A stretch of DNA of 64,000 nt from an uncultured Prevotellaceae bacterium (GCA_902776935.1 CACYRS010000011.1:1-64000), one strand, 5' to 3'. Shown: positions 1 to 8,533, counted from the stretch's first letter. Numbers and translations: made by a program. Notes: generated from the letters alone by a model not told the origin.

Positions 1-2
1 AA

Positions 3-122
3 CGATTGAGAGAAATCCTCGGCACAAACCCAGGCCGAAAGTTATCACTTAATGACATTGCATATTGCCTGATGATATCTATTAAGGTATTTATATCCAG
101 ATGCATGAAATTAGCTTATTAG
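3..122 (+). CDS. Possible C-terminal tail of an unidentified protein, cut by the window edge
   Basis: A reading frame is open from the left edge and ends with TAG at 120-122, giving about 39 residues. They include a plausible amphipathic stretch (NPGRKLSLNDIAYC). I do not recognise the family. The frame could be chance, since it is short and has no visible start. It lies upstream of, and on the same strand as, the leaderless gene at 217. Confidence 0.25.
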   Translation, partial: RLREILGTNPGRKLSLNDIAYCLMISIKVFISRCMKLAY

Positions 123-177
123 CATATTAGCATTTTTGTTTTTTAGGGTTTAAACATGTTCGCAAGGCTTGTGAACG

Positions 178-209
178 TTTGGAGGATTGGAAAAAGTTTG
201 GTAACTTTG
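178..209 (+). promoter_or_regulatory. Bacteroidetes-type promoter of the gene at 217
   Basis: TTTG at 178-181 and TAACTTTG at 202-209 are separated by 20 nt, which fits the Bacteroidetes -33/-7 consensus (TTTG, then TAnnTTTG). The ATG at 217 begins only 7 nt after the -7 box, so the mRNA should start at or within a base or two of the start codon, that is, leaderless. Confidence 0.75.
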
Positions 210-216
210 CAAGCGA

Positions 217-759
217 ATGACGGAACAGCAGAAAAGTGCAGAGGAATTGGCTCTGGAAGTGAAGAGACTGACGGAGCAGCTGATGGCAGAGGGACGGAAG
301 GATCTGTTGCTGAAGGCTATCAGTGTGCCGCTGCTGGAGGAGCTGAGGATAGAGGCAGCAAAAGGCAAACTGTCGAAGCTGCTAATCACAGAGGATTACA
401 GGTTTGTTCTTGTAGACTATAACCAGGAAGTAGAGCTGCAGCCGGTGCATAAGGCTGTGTATCTGTTGTTCCTGGCACATCCGGAGGGGATAGAGTTTAA
501 GAAACTGAGCGAATATCGCGAGGAGCTCAATAGCCGTGGGGACAGGTACCTGAGTCATAGGAGCCGTTATACCCAAGTACCTGTCCCAGCGACTACTGCA
601 GGGAGCGACTTAGTAGCGCTTCTCTACAATCGCTGCGTAATACTCATTCTCGGAATAATAGTCATCCCAGTGATAGTCTGCAAGCACTCCACCCCGTATA
701 TGCCCCATTCTTCCTACTTCACCAATTTTCCCGTCCAGCCATACCCATCGTATTTCTAG
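217..759 (+). pseudogene. Truncated hypothetical protein, 3' end lost at a palindromic repeat
   Basis: The first about 107 residues look like a genuine protein: a charged helical N-terminus, then VHKAVYLLFLAHPEGIEFK and a YREEL motif. I recognise this tail only as one seen in uncharacterised Bacteroidales proteins. The frame then runs straight into the 49-bp palindrome at 539-587. From there it reads about 150 nt of the oppositely oriented lipoprotein gene before stopping at 757-759. The last about 70 residues are therefore antisense filler, and the natural C-terminus is missing. A perfect promoter precedes it. I infer truncation by insertion or deletion at the repeat. The alternative is a short functional protein with an accidental extension. 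Confidence 0.55.
539..587. repeat. REP-like palindrome, copy 1
   Basis: Perfect 11-bp inverted arms, GGGACAGGTAC at 539-549 and GTACCTGTCCC at 577-587, enclose a 27-nt centre. The reverse complement matches the copies at 2615-2661 and (inverted) 31824-31869 in arm sequence and centre (CGGCTC-like core, ATGA). It sits exactly where the ORF at 217 loses its family-like sequence. Confidence 0.8.
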
Positions 760-2559
760 AATACCGGCAAAATCATGAATTCCATTATTCTGTGGTTGAT
801 CATGAAAATACAACAGCAGGCCTGGCTTATTATCCCTTACTCCTGACGGTTCCTTGGAATAGACTGCACCGGCTGCCTTCTCGCCACCTTTTACCAACAT
901 TTCATACCACCAGATATACTTCTTGTTATAGAGAGATTCATAATACTTAATGATAGCTTCAGACTCGGCATGGCGTATGAGTTTCTCCTTCAATGACTTG
1001 GGATTGTCTATCTTAATGGAACCAGCCTCATGCCACTCAGGTCTATAAGCGGCATCATTATCTCTCATATCAGGGGCCTTATTGTCCTTTCCACAGTAGT
1101 TATATTTCTGCAACTCCTTGTGCATCACGAAGTGGGCACCCGGAATCTGGCAGACACGGAACTCATCGGGGTTAGCGACCGTAAACTCGCAGAATTCCTT
1201 GAGCGTCGGCTTGCAGCTGTTGTAGTTGTTGTAGAGTCCTTCCTTCTTGATGTCACTCAGACCGCCGTATGCGGCATAGAGGTTAATCATGAAGAGACTC
1301 TTGGCAATCATGATCATATCATAGGCGCGGTAGTCCTGACGGTCGCCTGTGCCAAGGTGCTCCCAGGGATACTTGTCGAAGGTCAGCCCGTCGTAGATGC
1401 GGTCCATGCCCGTGCCGTAAGAGGAATGCTGCACTGATTTGAGGTACTCAATATAATTCCATGTCAGGGTGATGTACTCCTCGTTGTTGCCCACCCACGT
1501 CTTGGCATATTCGCCTAACTTCGACTGCACCTGGCTCAGGTCGCTCTTGTTGTCGTTATAGAGCTTGAAGGCAGGGTCGAAGTAGGCGGTGTTGCGCACC
1601 TTCAGCGGGTTGTAGTAAGTCTGGGTGCGGTTGTTGAAGATGTTCACGGTCTCCTGCTGTTTCATCATTTGGGCGATGGCGATGAGGCGGGCGTTTATCT
1701 CGCCGAGCTGCGCCATCATCTGCTTCTGGTTTGCCAGCGCCTGGTCAAGTTTCCCGAGAGCGGCATCGAGCTTGGCGTTAATCTTCTCATAGGGGTCTTC
1801 CGAAAAGAGGGAGCTAAACACTTTCAAGCCCATGCTGATGACTGTGCCAATGCCGATAGCCCTGGTCTTGGCCGGTTCCATAGCGTCTTCGTCCCACACC
1901 AGCGGCTTGTCGAGGTCCGTCACCGTCACTACTTTTTTCACTATATTGCCCTCATCGTCCACATCTTCCACTGTTACGACTTCAGAGCCACTCCAGTCGA
2001 TGCTTGCGTCGGGGCCAGCATCTTCTGCTATGAGCTCATAGTAGGCCATCAGCTCCTTCCAGTCTTCATCAGTGATATCCGAGCTCCAGTTGTCCAGGTT
2101 CTCGCAGAGCCATGCGAAGGTGGCGGTCGTCTTCTGGCCTTCGTAGGTCAGCTCGAACTGCATCGTCTCGTCGGAGGTCGCGGTGAAGTTGACCTTCTGG
2201 CCTGAGAGCGGATTGTCTTTGATGGCAGGGAAGGTGATGGTGCCTTCGCCCGTGCTCTTATTGTAGCTGATCTTTCCTTCGACGGGTTCGCTGGCGTCAT
2301 CAGCTGTATAGGTGAAGAAGTAGCCCTTGTCGCCTTCAATCTTCATGCCGACGCTGGGCATGGCGGCCAGCTGCTCTTCGGTGTACTTGCCTGAGGTTAA
2401 AAGCGCTTCGTCGTACTCCGTCCAGATGCCCTGTTTCAGCTGGGCGGGGATTACGGACTTGCCTTCCTCTCCTGATGATGGATTGTCGTCGTTGGTGCAG
2501 GCGCTCATGCCCAGCAGGAGAGCCGCGATTGCAAAGAATGCAAATAGTTTTTGTTTCAT
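610..2559 (-). CDS. Large hypothetical lipoprotein with a helical toxin-like middle region
   Basis: 649 residues. The N-terminus is a lipoprotein signal (MKQKLFAFFAIAALLLGMSAC, cysteine at about 21), so the product is probably anchored in the outer membrane or exposed at the surface. Residues about 30-160 have a lipocalin-like beta pattern. An acidic linker follows. Then comes a strongly helical block (about 235-300) with heptad-like repeats of Leu/Ile and Gln, and after it an aromatic-rich helical region to about 500. The arrangement resembles the helical domain of pore-forming delta-endotoxin-like proteins in Bacteroidetes. I cannot confirm this without a profile search. It has no operon partner: dnaA lies upstream on the same strand and the neighbouring ORF converges. 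Palindrome copies 1 and 2 flank it in opposite orientation. Confidence 0.75.
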   Translation of the reverse strand: MKQKLFAFFAIAALLLGMSACTNDDNPSSGEEGKSVIPAQLKQGIWTEYDEALLTSGKYTEEQLAAMPSVGMKIEGDKGYFFTYTADDASEPVEGKISYNKSTGEGTITFPAIKDNPLSGQKVNFTATSDETMQFELTYEGQKTTATFAWLCENLDNWSSDITDEDWKELMAYYELIAEDAGPDASIDWSGSEVVTVEDVDDEGNIVKKVVTVTDLDKPLVWDEDAMEPAKTRAIGIGTVISMGLKVFSSLFSEDPYEKINAKLDAALGKLDQALANQKQMMAQLGEINARLIAIAQMMKQQETVNIFNNRTQTYYNPLKVRNTAYFDPAFKLYNDNKSDLSQVQSKLGEYAKTWVGNNEEYITLTWNYIEYLKSVQHSSYGTGMDRIYDGLTFDKYPWEHLGTGDRQDYRAYDMIMIAKSLFMINLYAAYGGLSDIKKEGLYNNYNSCKPTLKEFCEFTVANPDEFRVCQIPGAHFVMHKELQKYNYCGKDNKAPDMRDNDAAYRPEWHEAGSIKIDNPKSLKEKLIRHAESEAIIKYYESLYNKKYIWWYEMLVKGGEKAAGAVYSKEPSGVRDNKPGLLLYFHDQPQNNGIHDFAGILEIRWVWLDGKIGEVGRMGHIRGGVLADYHWDDYYSENEYYAAIVEKRY

Positions 2560-2614
2560 AAATTGAAATAATATTGGGATTAATACATTATTTTAGTTTT
2601 GTGATATAGTGTTT

Positions 2615-2661
2615 GGGACAGGCACTTGAGTGCGGCTCATGATACATAGGTGCCAGTGCCC
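2615..2661. repeat. REP-like palindrome, copy 2
   Basis: The left arm GGGACAGGCACTTGAGTG (2615-2632) and right arm ATAGGTGCCAGTGCCC form an imperfect palindrome. Outside it lies another inverted pair (TGATATAGT at 2602-2610, ACTATATCA further right), so the whole intergenic region can form a cruciform. It lies between dnaA and the lipoprotein gene. No T-tract follows on either strand, so a simple terminator is unlikely. Confidence 0.75.
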
Positions 2662-2670
2662 ATTACTATA

Positions 2671-2982
2671 TCATTTCTTAAGTTTGAATGAATTCTCGAT
2701 GCTGCTTATCTCTGCTGAGAAGGCCTTGTCGATCTTCAGACGTTTCTCGATAGTGTTGCAGCTGTGAATCACAGTAGAGTGATCACGATTGCCTATAAGC
2801 TGTCCGATACGACCTGCAGGCATCTTCGTGTACTTCGTGGCGAGATACATCGATACCTGACGTACCTGAACATAATCGCGACGACGGCTCTTGCTGAACA
2901 CATGATGCTGCTCCACATTGAAGTGTTTGCATACCTTCTCAAGGATATCATCGACAGTGAGCGGATGATTGTCAACCTTCAC
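2671..2982 (-). pseudogene. dnaA: DnaA C-terminal part (domain IV, DNA binding), separate frame
   Basis: This frame encodes the DnaA-box-binding domain: LTVDDILEKVCKHFNV, then the signature region with GNRDHSTVIHSCNTI. It starts at a GTG that overlaps the stop of the upstream dnaA frame (GTGA). Together the two frames total about 461 residues, close to a normal Bacteroidetes DnaA. The linker helix between domains III and IV is about 8 residues short by comparison with the remembered Bacteroides and E. coli spacing, and the frame shifts by one. Either an out-of-frame deletion of about 25 nt, an assembly error, or a real split with translational coupling through GTGA would explain it. Confidence 0.8.
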
Positions 2983-4055
2983 GGGCGCATGTCGATATTC
3001 GAATTGTAAACAATGGAATAAGCCATCAGCGAGTTGACAACACCCTCAAGGTCACGAACGCTGCCATTGGCTGTCTCTGCCACATAACGGATAACATCCG
3101 CAGGGATATTCAGACCGTCACGACGACACTTGGCGTTAAGGATATCAACACAAAGCTTTACATTCGGCTTCTCGAGCTCTGCGATAAGGCCGCAGGAGAA
3201 TCGTGTCAGCAGACGGTCCTTCACACCCTGAAGATCCACTGGAGGACGGTCGCTGGCAAGGATTATCTGTTTACCGATACGGAACAAGTGATCGAAGATA
3301 TGGAAGAATGTGTCGAGAGTCTTTGGTGATGTAGCCCACTCCTGGATATCATCTACAATAAGAACATCGATGGACTGATAGAAGTTGATGAAGTCGTTAC
3401 TGCGGTTCTGGCGTACAGCATCAGTAAACTGCACCTGGAAGAGACGGGCACTTACGTAAAGCACTCTCTTCTGAGGATAAAGCTCCTTACAACGTACTCC
3501 GATGGCATTGATAAGATGAGTCTTACCACATCCTGACGGACCGTAGAGGAAGAAAGGATTGAAGGTGGACTTTCCCGGATGCTCACCAATAGACATTCCC
3601 ACGGTGCGAGGCAGCTTGTTGGAGTCGCCCTCAACGAAGGTAGCAAAGGTCTTCTTCGGATCGAGCTGTGGGTTCAGAGCCTGAGGCACTGCAGCATCGA
3701 GAGCCGTAGGAGCCTTGTTGCCACGAGTCATTGGCTGAGGGTTGTCCACAGACGAAGGTCCGTCGCTCTCCACTTCCTGAGAGATCTTATTCGTCTTATC
3801 TGTAACGATATGATAGCGAAGTACTACATTATTATTAAATACGCGCTGGAAAACCTTGCTCATAAGGCCAACGTAGTACTGCTCCAGGAACTCGTAGACG
3901 TACGAGCTGGGAACCTGCACCAGAAGAGTGTGATCATCCTCAGAGTAAGACTCAAAGACGATTGGTGCAAACCACGTTTTAAACTGCTGCTCTGTAACGT
4001 TTGCCTTTATTATCGTGAGGCATTCGTCCCACAGCGCCTTATGACTTTTCAACAT
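2979..4055 (-). pseudogene. dnaA: DnaA N-terminal part (domains I-III, AAA+ ATPase)
   Basis: Chromosomal replication initiator, first 358 residues. Domain I is at the start (LWDECL, TWFAPIVFESY). Domain II is a proline/charge-rich linker at about 110-150. The AAA+ domain has Walker A (GPSGCGKTH) and Walker B (VLIVDDIQEW), plus the arginine-finger and DLEG regions. Translation ends at TGA (2979-2981) just after SIVYNSNIDMRP, where the linker to domain IV should begin. The DNA-binding domain continues in another frame (2671-2982). As an essential gene, a real null is not expected, so re-initiation at the GTGA overlap or a sequence error is likely. Confidence 0.88.
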
Positions 4056-4434
4056 TGGCGACTAATTCAATTTTTAATAATTTCGTTTTTGTTTCGTTAA
4101 TTGCAACGACTTTATAGTTCATCGCTGATTTCGAATGCAAAGTTCGCAATTTTTTTTGAAATATGCAAATGTCAAAAAACCCGAGGATGTGTGTACAAAC
4201 AACGTAACTTACTATAAAAGTGAGAGTTTTAGGTGTTTCACAACATAAGTCCTTTTTTACCCATTTTTTACTTTCGAAACATCTATATTTCAGTTAGTTG
4301 CGAAATTATCGTAGGATTTTTTTGTCAAAAAAGCCCCCTAACTATCACCGTTCTCAGAACCGCTTTGTTATGGGGCATTTCAGAGACTGTGTCGACACAC
4401 AATGTGCAACAGTCCTATTTAGACAAAATCAAAA
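4056..4434. other. Intergenic region upstream of dnaA
   Basis: 379 nt, AT-rich, with no convincing gene. It holds the dnaA promoter near 4138-4169 and T/A runs. I looked for DnaA boxes (TTWTNCACA) and found only one weak near-match (TTGTACACA on the minus strand, near 4190). I therefore do not call an origin. Confidence 0.5.
4138..4169 (-). promoter_or_regulatory. dnaA promoter
   Basis: On the minus strand TTTG (4166-4169) and GAACTTTG (4138-4145) are 20 nt apart. The -7 box matches TAnnTTTG at 7 of 8 positions. It gives a 5' leader of about 75 nt before the dnaA ATG at 4055. Confidence 0.6.
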
Positions 4435-5337
4435 TTAACGGTCTTTTCTACCAAAAAGTGAGAAATGTACATACCTCATCGGATGAGCCTTAAGATCCAT
4501 GATTAGAGAGTCGGTATGGCTCATTGTAGAGGTCAGGTTACGATACAGTCCGGGATCGGTCATGAGAAGTCCTATAGTACCCTCACCGCTGTTCAGTTTG
4601 GCTGTCAACTGCTCTACATTCTGCAATGTAGTGTTCACCTTCGCCATCGTCATAGCTATATCCAGATCGCTGAGATTCTTTGTAAGGGTTTCTGTATTAC
4701 CAAGCACACCGTCGGCCTTTTCCAACATTGACGGCATCTGCTTGTTAAGACTGGCAGTAAGACGATTCAACTCATGAGTAGTGGTTGTAAGATTGGCAGT
4801 GATGTGGTCCACGTTGTGAAGAGAGTTGGCTAAAGAAGGGTCTGACAACAGCATGTTGACATTAGCAAGGATAGAATCGAGCTTAGGCAGCATCTTCTCT
4901 ATATTAGGAAGAATTTTCTCTGCCTTACCCATCACACCCTGCTGCTGACCTCCTGAGATGGTATCGCCAGGCTCAAGCACGTCGACAGGATTAGGGCCAA
5001 ACACAAGTTCGAGTTTCACATTACCAAGGAGGTCACTGGATATCTCTGCAGTAGAGCCCTTTGGCAGACGGAGCTGTTGGTTGAGACCTACCTTCGCAAC
5101 TATCTGTTCCTGACTATCAAAATTGTAGATAACATCCTCAACTACACCTACACGGAAACCGTTGGCATAGACGGGACTTGACACAGAGAGACCACTGACA
5201 TCAGTGAACTCAACATAGTAACTGTCGTCAGAGGAGAACACTGTTAGTCCTTTAAGGAACTTCATTCCAAAGAACAACACCACGATACCTGCTATTGCCA
5301 CCAGTGCTATCTGCACTTCCTTAGTAAAGTACTTCAT
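4435..5337 (-). CDS. MCE/MlaD-family lipid-transport protein
   Basis: 300 residues with one N-terminal membrane anchor (about 7-30) followed directly by an MCE domain (YYVEFTDVSGLSVSSPVYANG, GVVEDV). A long helical C-terminal region follows, with repeated amphipathic segments (INxLL, LNRLTASLNKQMPSM). This is the usual MlaD layout: an inner-membrane-anchored hexameric ring that binds phospholipid and passes it between membranes. Its length is normal for Bacteroidetes. It is the last gene of a minus-strand run behind the amidase (5 nt upstream). The partner MlaE permease and MlaF ATPase are not in the window. Confidence 0.85.
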   Translation of the reverse strand: MKYFTKEVQIALVAIAGIVVLFFGMKFLKGLTVFSSDDSYYVEFTDVSGLSVSSPVYANGFRVGVVEDVIYNFDSQEQIVAKVGLNQQLRLPKGSTAEISSDLLGNVKLELVFGPNPVDVLEPGDTISGGQQQGVMGKAEKILPNIEKMLPKLDSILANVNMLLSDPSLANSLHNVDHITANLTTTTHELNRLTASLNKQMPSMLEKADGVLGNTETLTKNLSDLDIAMTMAKVNTTLQNVEQLTAKLNSGEGTIGLLMTDPGLYRNLTSTMSHTDSLIMDLKAHPMRYVHFSLFGRKDR

Positions 5338-5342
5338 CTTAC

Positions 5343-6647
5343 CTATTTCTTATTCTTGTTATTCTTAAACTCCCTTATAGCCTCCTGGACATTCATTCTC
5401 GTACCTCCCTTAAAAGCGATGATAAATGCCTCAGGGAACTTATCGAGAATCTCCTTGCGGAGACGGTATATCTCATTATAGTCAGCAGAACTGCCTACAG
5501 TATATTTGTACAAGCCATTCTCCTGATAACTGTCAACATCCTTCAGTCTCTTCATACGGGCATCAGAAGTGCTTATTTTCTTAGATGAAACCAGGAACTG
5601 CACCTTGAATACTGGAGCCTCTGGTTCTTCAGGATTTTCCTGAGCTACTGGTGTTACCTGAGGTGCCACTTCTGCACTATCAGCCTTTTCCGGCATTGGC
5701 TCTTCTACAGGCGCTGGTTTGGGTTCTTCTACAAGTGCTGGTTGGGGTTCCTCTACGGGCTGCTGTTTCTCCTCTGCCTTTGGCTTCTGAGGCACCACCT
5801 GAGGGATATTTACTTTTTCCTCTTTCTTTTCTGGCTCTGCCATTATAGGAGTATTGCTGCCACCATTATACCTTTTCTTATATGCGATGAAGGCATTATA
5901 TATACCTCTGGCATACTGTTCTGTAGCAATTGAGGAGTTCATATACTGCTCCTCATCAGGAGTGGAGATAAATCCCAGTTCTATAAGACATCCAGGCATC
6001 GAGGTGAGTCTCAGCACTGCGAGATTATCCTGATGGGCTCCCATGTCCTTACGGCCCGTAGCCTGACACACATATCGCTGCATGTATTTCGCCAGTTCGA
6101 TACTCCGGTCCATATTCTTGTCCTGCACGAACTCGAACATAATCATACTCTCAGGCGAATTAGGGTCGAAACCCTGATATGTCTCCTTATAGTTCTTCTC
6201 CTGGAAGATAACGGCATTCTCTCGTTTTGCTACCTCAAGATTCTCCTGGATGCCAGTGTTCTTACCGGTACGACGGCTCTTTCCCAGAGTATATGTCTGG
6301 AATCCTCGTACTATATGCCTCTTAGGCACTGCGTTGATATGTACTGAGATAAAGAGATCAGCCTTGTTGTTGTTGGCTATATCTGCTCTCTTATACAGCT
6401 CTACAAACTTATCCGTCTTACGGGTATATACCACCTTTACGTCAGGGCAGTTGTTCTCCACCAGTCGTCCGAAGGCAAGGGCGAACTTCAAGGTGAGGTT
6501 CTTTTCCTTCACCTTTGCATTGCCTATAGCTCCAGCATCTGATCCGCCATGTCCTGCATCTATCACCAGTGTGAATTTCTTGGCAGCAGACATCGACATT
6601 GCCACACCCAACAATAATATACCTATTATAATTCTAATACTCTTCAT
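5343..6647 (-). CDS. N-acetylmuramoyl-L-alanine amidase with C-terminal SPOR-like domain
   Basis: 434 residues. A signal peptide (MKSIRIIIGILLLGVAMSMSAA) precedes an Amidase_3 catalytic domain (about 24-235). Zinc-ligand regions are visible: IDAGHGGSDAGA, the glutamate of VKEKNLTL, SVHINA, and the catalytic glutamate of CLIELGFIS. A Pro/Glu-rich repetitive linker (about 250-345, repeats of EEPxPAxVEEP) leads to a domain (about 350-425) with SPOR-like character. The enzyme should cleave the lactyl-amide bond of peptidoglycan during cell separation. It overlaps the folB stop by 4 nt and precedes the MCE gene by 5 nt. Confidence 0.88.
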   Translation of the reverse strand: MKSIRIIIGILLLGVAMSMSAAKKFTLVIDAGHGGSDAGAIGNAKVKEKNLTLKFALAFGRLVENNCPDVKVVYTRKTDKFVELYKRADIANNNKADLFISVHINAVPKRHIVRGFQTYTLGKSRRTGKNTGIQENLEVAKRENAVIFQEKNYKETYQGFDPNSPESMIMFEFVQDKNMDRSIELAKYMQRYVCQATGRKDMGAHQDNLAVLRLTSMPGCLIELGFISTPDEEQYMNSSIATEQYARGIYNAFIAYKKRYNGGSNTPIMAEPEKKEEKVNIPQVVPQKPKAEEKQQPVEEPQPALVEEPKPAPVEEPMPEKADSAEVAPQVTPVAQENPEEPEAPVFKVQFLVSSKKISTSDARMKRLKDVDSYQENGLYKYTVGSSADYNEIYRLRKEILDKFPEAFIIAFKGGTRMNVQEAIREFKNNKNKK

Positions 6648-7012
6648 TTCTCAAATCTGCCCATCACTTCTGCCCCTTTGCTGTCAGAGCCCATGGGAGG
6701 ATTAACCTTATTTATTTTCACTTCTACAGATGTGACCTCCGGAAAAGCCTTCTCTATAGCCTCAACGATTCTGCCCATCACATGTTCCAAAAGACAGGAC
6801 GGCTGCATCATCTCTTTCTTTACAAGCTCATACAACTCTGCATAGTTGAGGGTATTGGCAACATCATCGCTCCTCATTGCCTGTTCCAGAGGATAGCCCA
6901 CCTTTACGCTGACAAGGAATTCGCCTCCAACCTTACGTTCCTGAGGCATCACCCCATGAAAGGCGTAAAACCTCACATCATGCAGACAAATATAGCTCTC
7001 CGTAAGTTGCAT
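6644..7012 (-). CDS. folB: Dihydroneopterin aldolase
   Basis: 122 residues, the normal FolB length. It opens with ESYICLHDVRFYAFHGVMPQER (shown here only as landmark residues F-Y-A-F-H-G-V), which carries the conserved FYAxHG of the pterin site. A conserved glutamate lies in NYAELYELV and a Lys in EVKINKVNPP. It catalyses conversion of 7,8-dihydroneopterin to 6-hydroxymethyl-dihydropterin plus glycolaldehyde in folate synthesis. The stop overlaps the amidase start by 4 nt, so the two are translationally coupled. Confidence 0.9.
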   Translation of the reverse strand: MQLTESYICLHDVRFYAFHGVMPQERKVGGEFLVSVKVGYPLEQAMRSDDVANTLNYAELYELVKKEMMQPSCLLEHVMGRIVEAIEKAFPEVTSVEVKINKVNPPMGSDSKGAEVMGRFEK

Positions 7013-7025
7013 GCAGGCAATTTAA

Positions 7026-7697
7026 TTATTCTTCATTATCATTATCATCGTGCCCTCCAGGAATATACTTCTTCAGCGCACGCTCAACACCCACCTTCCA
7101 GGTATTAATACTCTCGTCTTTCAGCGACAGAGAGCTAACAAGTCTTATAACATGCTCAAGTGGCATTCTGTAGCGCAGCACACCACTGATAAGCTTAGCA
7201 TAGTTCCAGTATTCAGGGTTAAACTTCTCAGAGAGCCCCTCAACAGTAGTCTTATACCCACGTTTATTCTCAAACTGGAAGTCATAACGCTTTGTTCCAT
7301 CAGGGGTCACCTGTTTGATGATCTTTCCCTTTGTAACAGTCTTGGGCAGTATGATTCCCTCGTCATCGTCCTGAAGACCTGTGAATATCTCATATGGATA
7401 ACCGTCGAGCAGTCCTACAAGAGCCACCCATTTCTCTTTATTGTTCTGGAATCTCACTACATCACACTCGAGAGCCTGGGGACGTATCTCAGTAACCTCT
7501 GGGCGACGGTTCTGCAGAAGTGCCAGCGACAGAAGCGACAGCAGGGTATCCTTATCACTAACGTTCATACCCTTCAGGGCCTTTGCCATCAAGTCGGCCA
7601 CTTTGTCCTTTGTGACATCCTGTCCACCCTTGGCACCTACTGATGCCAACTCGTCAACAATATGTTGCAGTGTATCTTGCTTTGTTTCCTTTTCCAT
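7026..7697 (-). CDS. Stand-alone protein resembling the C-terminal tail of class II ribonucleotide reductase
   Basis: 223 residues. From about residue 68 (RPEVTEIRP) it reads like the C-terminal TSCPD-type region of adenosylcobalamin-dependent ribonucleotide reductase (NrdJ). Landmarks are VVRFQNNKEKWVALVGLLDG, PYEIFTGLQDD, WNYAKLISGVLRYRMP and INTWKxGVERALKKYI. The catalytic barrel is absent, and the usual cysteine-containing terminal tail is replaced by an acidic end (GGHDDNDNEE). The first about 65 residues are helical and unlike the NrdJ N-terminus I remember. It may be a regulatory or evolved stand-alone domain, or a remnant. It is first in the minus run that leads to folB, the amidase and the MCE gene. 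Confidence 0.5.
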   Translation of the reverse strand: MEKETKQDTLQHIVDELASVGAKGGQDVTKDKVADLMAKALKGMNVSDKDTLLSLLSLALLQNRRPEVTEIRPQALECDVVRFQNNKEKWVALVGLLDGYPYEIFTGLQDDDEGIILPKTVTKGKIIKQVTPDGTKRYDFQFENKRGYKTTVEGLSEKFNPEYWNYAKLISGVLRYRMPLEHVIRLVSSLSLKDESINTWKVGVERALKKYIPGGHDDNDNEE

Positions 7698-7719
7698 ATC
7701 TTGAAACCTTTTACGGCTG

Positions 7720-7778
7720 CAAAATTACAAAATATTCCTTGAAAATTGGTGTAATATCTGTCTTTTTTCGTATCTTTG
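7720..7778. promoter_or_regulatory. Divergent promoters between the RNR-tail-like gene and the nitroreductase
   Basis: TAATTTTG on the minus strand (7720-7727) serves the leftward operon. TATCTTTG on the plus strand (7771-7778), with TTGG 21 nt upstream, serves the nitroreductase ATG at 7796. Confidence 0.6.
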
Positions 7779-7795
7779 TCGCAAAAACAACAAAA

Positions 7796-8533
7796 ATGAA
7801 GAATATTCTCACCCGTAAAACTATCCGAAAGTACTCGTCACGTGACGTTGACGAGGCGTTATTAAACCGACTTTTTACAGAGGCATCACGTACCCAGACG
7901 ATGGGTAACCTTCAGCTTTACAGCGTAGTAGTAACCCGTAGCAGCGAGATGAAAGAAAAACTTTCTCCGGCACATTTCAACCAGCCGATGGTGACTGAGG
8001 CACCTGTGGTTCTTACCATCTGTGCCGATTTCCGTAGAACCAGCAGATGGGCAGAATGTCGCAAGGCAGAGCCGGGCTACGATAACTTCCTCTCATTCAT
8101 CAATGCCGCCACCGACGCACTGCTTTTCACCCAGACATTCTGTAACCTTGCTGATGAGGAGGGATTGGGATACTGTTATCTGGGCACAACGGTATATATG
8201 CCACAGATGATCATCGACGTTCTTCAACTTCCTCAGTTAGTGATGCCCGTTGCCACTCTCACATTAGGATGGCCGGCAGAAGAACCTGCTTTGTCAGATC
8301 GTCTGCCAACAGAATCATTTGTGCACAATGAGACCTATCGCGACTATTCAGCCAACGATATCGACAGATATTATGAGTATAAGGAGCAGTTGCCTGAGAA
8401 CAGGCATTTTGTAGAAATAAACCGCAAGGAAACCCTTGCTCAAATATTCACAGACATCCGCTATACGAAGAAGGATAACGAAGCGATGTCAGAAGGTCTC
8501 CTTGCGGCTCTGAAAAAACAGGGATTCCTTTAG
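7796..8533 (+). CDS. Nitroreductase-family FMN oxidoreductase
   Basis: 245 residues counted from the ATG at 7796, chosen because it is 17 nt after a TATCTTTG box; the longer upstream frame would cross the promoter. It begins with the FMN-binding RKTIRKYSSRDV (Arg/Ser pattern of nitroreductases). TMGNLQLYSVVV, an INAATDALLFTQTFCNLADEEG helix and GYCYLGT near the flavin, and PVATLTLGWP follow. The family reduces nitro-aromatics, quinones or flavins with NAD(P)H; the substrate here cannot be read. Its 3' end overlaps the convergent outer-membrane gene by 4 nt. Confidence 0.85.
   Translation: MKNILTRKTIRKYSSRDVDEALLNRLFTEASRTQTMGNLQLYSVVVTRSSEMKEKLSPAHFNQPMVTEAPVVLTICADFRRTSRWAECRKAEPGYDNFLSFINAATDALLFTQTFCNLADEEGLGYCYLGTTVYMPQMIIDVLQLPQLVMPVATLTLGWPAEEPALSDRLPTESFVHNETYRDYSANDIDRYYEYKEQLPENRHFVEINRKETLAQIFTDIRYTKKDNEAMSEGLLAALKKQGFL

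Noticed and set aside
1030-2205. Long plus-strand frames opposite the lipoprotein gene
   Set aside because: They are antisense shadows without promoters or recognisable sequence; the minus-strand lipoprotein has a clear signal peptide.
2602-2661. Palindrome copy 2 as the dnaA terminator
   Set aside because: No T-tract follows on the minus strand, and the same element occurs at two other sites unrelated to gene ends.
4056-4434. Possible origin of replication beside dnaA
   Set aside because: Only one weak DnaA-box-like site and no box cluster; Bacteroidetes origins are not always next to dnaA. GC-skew would be needed.
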